9,161 bases of DNA from assembly GCA_015488785.1 (NCBI GenBank), contig WFNC01000108.1, positions 1 to 9,161 on the forward strand, read 5' to 3'. The position numbers were made by a program, and so were the translations under genes. This document shows positions 6,384 through 9,161 of this stretch, one piece after another. This DNA is from Flavobacteriales bacterium (GTDB taxonomy: Bacteria > Bacteroidota > Bacteroidia > Flavobacteriales_D > Parvicellaceae). Every line of letters begins with the position of its first letter. Position 1 is the first letter of the stretch. Under the pieces are notes generated by a model. The model did no database searches and was not told the DNA's origin. It saw only the letters and a list, made by a program, of their open reading frames with translations.

Positions 6384-6896
6384 TTAGGTAAACAGTTTAA
6401 CAATTGTTTTCATAAACCAGCTTTTTTCTGAAGAACTAATTTTTGTTAACGTTTTGTCGGCTTGTATTGCCATGTTATTTATTTCGTTAATTTGAGTCAT
6501 AAAATGTTCCAATTCTTTTGGTGAATTTTCACTCTCTATAGTTGTAGTTTGTAATTGACCTAGAATTTGCAACATTGGGAGAAGTTCTTTTTGCTGTCTC
6601 ATTTTCAATATTCTTTTGGCAATGACCCATATATCTTTTTCGCCAATAAAAAACTCTCTTCGTTCTCCAATTTTATATTCTTTGTATAGTAATCCCCAAT
6701 CAATCAAAGTTCTAATGTTGGTGTTGGCATTTCCCCTCGAAATTTTCAAAGCATCCATTACCTCTTCGGTACTCATAGATTCTGGCGCAATCAAAAACAA
6801 AGCGTGTATTTGTGCCATTGTTCTATTTATACCCCATTGAGAGCCAAAACTTCCCCAAGATTGTATGAATTTATATTTCGCTTCTTCCAGTTCCAT
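6384..6896 (-). CDS. GbsR/MarR-family transcriptional regulator
   Basis: This 170-residue protein matches the GbsR-type (COG1510) subgroup of MarR-like regulators. It has the hallmark N-terminus WGSFGSQWGINRTMAQIHALF (14-34). A winged helix-turn-helix follows (about 42-70), with the family recognition-helix sequence ISRGNANTNIRTLIDWGL, then a wing around GERREFF (77-83) and a DIW motif (88-90). The C-terminal helical region (95-155) should serve dimerisation. In characterised members a small ligand relieves repression, as for GbsR with choline; nothing here identifies the ligand. It is the first gene of a minus-strand run leading to two membrane paralogues and an SDR enzyme. Near-identical palindromes lie upstream of it and of the next gene, which points to autoregulation and control of the downstream genes. 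Confidence 0.92.
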   Translation of the reverse strand: MELEEAKYKFIQSWGSFGSQWGINRTMAQIHALFLIAPESMSTEEVMDALKISRGNANTNIRTLIDWGLLYKEYKIGERREFFIGEKDIWVIAKRILKMRQQKELLPMLQILGQLQTTTIESENSPKELEHFMTQINEINNMAIQADKTLTKISSSEKSWFMKTIVKLFT

Positions 6897-6911
6897 GATG
6901 TAAAGGTAATT

Positions 6912-6951
6912 AAAGTTTTTAAACTTTCAGTAAAAAATGAAAGTTTATTTT
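6912..6951 (-). promoter_or_regulatory. Candidate GbsR operator 2 (before the regulator gene)
   Basis: A perfect 10-bp palindrome, TAAACTTTCA-N8-TGAAAGTTTA (6920-6947), lies 23 bases before the regulator start codon. A second, overlapping palindrome, AAAGTTT-TT-AAACTTT (6912-6927), shares its left arm and supplies a third half-site. The sequence 6922-6951 is repeated at 6315-6344 with only three spacer changes. This fits autoregulation by a dimeric winged-helix repressor. Confidence 0.65.
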
Positions 6952-7030
6952 ATTTTTAGATTTAATTGTTCAAATCGAACCTGAAAAGTACTTTGTTTTT
7001 TTAACGAATAGTCTGAGTATCTCCTAAAAA

Positions 7031-7975
7031 TTAGAATTGAACTTCATCTAGTTTACAGTCGTGATATTGTTCGCAACCTTTTTCAATTACTTCTCTTAGG
7101 TTAAGCATTGCGGCTAAAGCGACCTGCGAATAGTTTTGGGATGCATTTTTAAAACCTCCCCATTCCGATTGCCACATTTTGGTTATCAACTCTTGGTTTG
7201 TAGGTTTTGTCTCAAACGATTCTATCAATCCCTCAACGTTTCCTGCTCCTGCATGATAAATATGAAGGACAAAAAGTTTAAACCAAACTTCATTTTCTGA
7301 GAATGGAATATCATATTTCTTTAATATTCTTTTCGCTTGTGGAATACACGTTTTTCGAATCAAACTAGCCGCTCCTTTTGCCGATTTGTTAAAGTCTTTA
7401 CGTTCATCTATGGTCTTATTCACGATTAAACCGTGACTTCTAGCTACCGATTTCATCAATTGAAATGGACCATAAGCACCTACATTTGAAAACTTAATTT
7501 TACCAGGGCTTTCAATTAATAAAATAGCTTGTGCATACCAAGGATCTGTTTTGTGTTTCTTAAAAATAGGAATCGCTTTACTAATGCTAGGAATTACTTT
7601 GTCAAATTGGTAAAAATTACTCTTTCCAGAAGTTACATATATTTTTTCGGTAGAATTCAAGTCATAAAACTTTCGAACACTGTCCTTGTATTGTGTTTTT
7701 TCTTCTTCTGTTTGCGCTTTCCATTTTATAAATGAGTCGGTTCCTAAAATAGTTCTTGTAGCAGCAATATTAATCAAGCAAGAATCTGGAGAGAGTAACA
7801 TCACTTTTTTCCAAAAAACAGGTTGAGCTAACTGATCCCATCGTTCTTCAATTAAGTCGTCGGTATTTACAAAAAGATAATTTGAGGAATCTTTTCCATA
7901 GTAGTCAACAATGTAATTGTCTTGAGAAAAACCGATTATCGGTAATATTAGAAGAAAAAGAAAAAATAATTTCAT
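7031..7975 (-). CDS. Secreted lytic murein transglycosylase (SLT domain)
   Basis: The 314-residue precursor has a clear signal peptide (1-18, ending IIGFSQ, cleavage probably before D19). Its C-terminal half is a lysozyme-like SLT domain. The catalytic Glu is E155 in LLIES, followed by the family motif GAYGPFQLM (166-174), a helical A(K)GAASLI segment (about 199-206) and YHAGAGNVEGLI (240-251). Such enzymes cleave the MurNAc-GlcNAc bond in peptidoglycan, forming 1,6-anhydro-MurNAc ends. It should act in the periplasm, with no lipobox Cys visible. The N-terminal 100 or so residues look family-specific, and no LysM repeats are present. It has its own promoter and is separated from its neighbours by 134 bases downstream and more than 200 upstream, so it is probably monocistronic. 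I see no clear terminator after its stop. Confidence 0.92.
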   Translation of the reverse strand: MKLFFLFLLILPIIGFSQDNYIVDYYGKDSSNYLFVNTDDLIEERWDQLAQPVFWKKVMLLSPDSCLINIAATRTILGTDSFIKWKAQTEEEKTQYKDSVRKFYDLNSTEKIYVTSGKSNFYQFDKVIPSISKAIPIFKKHKTDPWYAQAILLIESPGKIKFSNVGAYGPFQLMKSVARSHGLIVNKTIDERKDFNKSAKGAASLIRKTCIPQAKRILKKYDIPFSENEVWFKLFVLHIYHAGAGNVEGLIESFETKPTNQELITKMWQSEWGGFKNASQNYSQVALAAMLNLREVIEKGCEQYHDCKLDEVQF

Positions 7976-8035
7976 AAGCTAAATGGGTCATGTTCGATAC
8001 TCAATACAATAAGAATTACGAAGAAATGAACGATT

Positions 8036-8065
8036 CAAAAATACTGTAAAACTATTTGTTTTCAA
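8036..8065 (-). promoter_or_regulatory. Promoter of the lytic transglycosylase gene
   Basis: On the minus strand, TTG (8063-8065) and TATTTTTG (8036-8043) are separated by 19 bases, the canonical Bacteroidota spacing. Transcription would start near 8030, giving a leader of about 55 bases. This is the best-formed promoter in the window. Confidence 0.7.
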
Positions 8066-8083
8066 TGTAAAAAATATAAAACA

Positions 8084-8125
8084 AAAAATAAGCCATAAAT
8101 GTAATAACATTTATGGCTTATTTTT
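8084..8125 (-). terminator. Terminator after the tilS / small-protein unit
   Basis: A perfect 19-bp stem (8084-8102 with 8107-8125) closes an AATA loop. T-rich sequence follows on the minus strand (TTTTTGTTTT). It lies 64 bases past the stop of the 8189-8479 gene and just upstream of the transglycosylase promoter, so it separates the two units. The T run at the other end (plus strand) would make it work in both directions. Confidence 0.85.
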
Positions 8126-8188
8126 ATCAAAGCTTTATTTTAAACTAACAACTTATCGTTTATAAAGCTACGATGATTAAGTATTAAA

Positions 8189-8479
8189 TCAGACAATACT
8201 TACAATTCTATTAATTGGAATAATTGTTCCTTGTTTTAGAACAATGTTTTTATCTCCAACTGCCCAAACAGTTGTTCTTACTTCTTTCAATCCTTTATCG
8301 TCTTCAAAAACAATTTTGATTTTAGTACGGTGTAAATTTCCTAAAATCATAGCTCTTCTAAGCGAGTGTTTTAATATTTTTATTTCATCTGCTGTTTTGC
8401 TAATCGCTGTTTTTGGGAATATTAAGTCTGAAATGGCTTCCTTTTCAATAAGGGTAGGGGTTAATGTAGTGTTTTCCAT
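8189..8479 (-). CDS. Conserved small protein of unknown function downstream of tilS
   Basis: This 96-residue protein has no signal peptide and no membrane segment, so it is probably cytoplasmic. The N-terminal 30 residues look flexible. Residues 31-50 form a likely helix (DEIKILKHSLRRAMILGNLH). The rest reads as a small beta barrel or sheet: TKIKIVFEDDKG, VRTTVWAVGDKNIVLKQG, TIIPINRIVSIV. The closing 'LKQG..IPI.RI..I' pattern resembles small SH3-like or Lsm-like folds that bind RNA or protein, but that is inference. I recall similar uncharacterised proteins in Flavobacteriaceae but no name. The ATG lies 41 bases after the tilS stop with no promoter box between them, so it is probably cotranscribed with tilS and ends at the 8084-8125 hairpin. 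Confidence 0.8.
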   Translation of the reverse strand: MENTTLTPTLIEKEAISDLIFPKTAISKTADEIKILKHSLRRAMILGNLHRTKIKIVFEDDKGLKEVRTTVWAVGDKNIVLKQGTIIPINRIVSIV

Positions 8480-8520
8480 AAGATGTGTTTTAGTTTCGCT
8501 TTAAATAACGTTAATTTAAT

Positions 8521-9161
8521 TTATTTAGTTACAATTTTAAGATAATTTTTTCTGTCTTTTTTTATTTTGCTCCTTTCATCTTGTCTGTAACCTATAATCC
8601 AACAGATTTTATTGTTACTTTCTAAAATCCAACAATTTTCTTTTTCAAATTGATTTAATTTAAGGTCTATAAAGTAGTTGCTCACTTTTTTACTTCCTTT
8701 CATTCCCAATGGTATAAATTTATCACCTTCTTTCCATTTTCTAAGAATAAAAGGAAAAGAGACTTTACTGGCATCAAAAAAAGCAGTATTATTTTTAAAA
8801 ACCACATCGCCTTTTCCCTTGCTGATTTCTAAATAAATAGGAGAATTGATTATACCTTCTTTTGTTATGATATATTCTTTGTTTTCTTGGTGTGCTAAAG
8901 GACTTATTAAAATGGTATTATCGGCTAACAGCATTCTATATTTAGAACTTTTAACAATTTTTCCTTTTTGTTTTGTGTTTAAAAGGTCTGTTAAATTGGT
9001 TTTATTAAATCCATATTTTCGAACGATATTATAAAGTAAAAAAGTGGAAGATTTATTGTTCAATTGGATTTTAATTCCATTCTCAAACTCAGAAACAATT
9101 TTAGCTTCATCTTCGGCTATTTTTGTTTTTAAATATTCTTCGGTTTCGATTAAATTATCGA
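8521..9161 (-). CDS. tilS: tRNA(Ile)-lysidine synthase TilS, C-terminal part (cut by window edge)
   Basis: About 213 residues are present, and the frame stays open to the end of the window, so the N-terminal PP-loop ATPase domain lies outside it. The C-terminal substrate-binding domain is recognisable in FILRKWKEGDKFIPLGMKGSKKVSNYFID, followed by WILESNNKICWIIGYRQDERSKI, both typical of TilS. The enzyme attaches lysine to C34 of the CAT-anticodon tRNA-Ile, making lysidine and switching codon reading from AUG to AUA; it is essential and cytoplasmic. The TTG codon at 9063 is an internal leucine and should not be taken as a start. The peptide upstream of it (for example ETEEYLKTKIAEDEAKIV) continues in frame as a charged helix. 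The gene for the 96-residue protein follows after 41 bases. Confidence 0.9.
   Translation of the reverse strand, partial: DNLIETEEYLKTKIAEDEAKIVSEFENGIKIQLNNKSSTFLLYNIVRKYGFNKTNLTDLLNTKQKGKIVKSSKYRMLLADNTILISPLAHQENKEYIITKEGIINSPIYLEISKGKGDVVFKNNTAFFDASKVSFPFILRKWKEGDKFIPLGMKGSKKVSNYFIDLKLNQFEKENCWILESNNKICWIIGYRQDERSKIKKDRKNYLKIVTK

Noticed and set aside
8244..8504. 86-codon plus-strand frame opposite the small tilS-linked gene
   Set aside because: It is the antisense shadow of the 8189-8479 gene; the minus-strand product has a sensible helix-plus-sheet pattern and operon context.
8521..9063. Complete 180-residue gene starting at TTG 9063
   Set aside because: The frame continues without a stop to the window edge and the protein is the C-terminal part of TilS, so the TTG is an internal leucine.
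1..9161. Insertion sequence, prophage, integrase or CRISPR array
   Set aside because: No transposase or integrase frame, no regularly spaced repeats and no attachment-site duplication next to the tRNA were found.

Overview
The window looks like chromosomal DNA from a member of the Bacteroidota, most likely a Flavobacteriaceae species. The base composition is strongly AT-rich. One protein ends in a Por secretion system (T9SS) sorting domain. Start codons are preceded by A-rich stretches instead of Shine-Dalgarno sites. Several genes have the Bacteroidota promoter -7 box TAnnTTTG, here always TATTTTTG. I cannot name the species.

Layout, left to right. Bases 1-310 hold no gene, only AT-rich DNA ending in a strong terminator hairpin. 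A minus-strand tRNA-Arg(TCT) follows at 317-390. A long minus-strand gene (470-3157) encodes a secreted PHP-fold metal-dependent hydrolase with a T9SS tail. A structured intergenic element (3267-3411) and a good promoter precede a plus-strand pair at 3501-4272: a small membrane-anchored DUF4359-like protein and a cyclophilin-type prolyl isomerase. That pair ends at a strong terminator, and a second copy of the structured element lies beyond it in the opposite orientation (4371-4461).

From 6896 down to 4532 on the minus strand lies what looks like one regulated unit: a GbsR/MarR-type repressor, two tandem paralogous three-helix membrane proteins of unknown function, and a TIGR01777-family NAD(P)-dependent SDR oxidoreductase. 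Two almost identical palindromes (27 of 30 bases the same), one upstream of the repressor and one upstream of the first membrane gene, are convincing candidate operators. This is the most interesting part of the window: an apparently autoregulated envelope or redox module whose membrane proteins I do not recognise.

The right end, also on the minus strand, holds a secreted lytic transglycosylase with its own promoter (7031-7975), a conserved small protein of unknown function (8189-8479), and the C-terminal part of tRNA(Ile)-lysidine synthase TilS, cut by the window edge. The small protein probably shares the tilS transcript, which ends at a 19-bp terminator hairpin.
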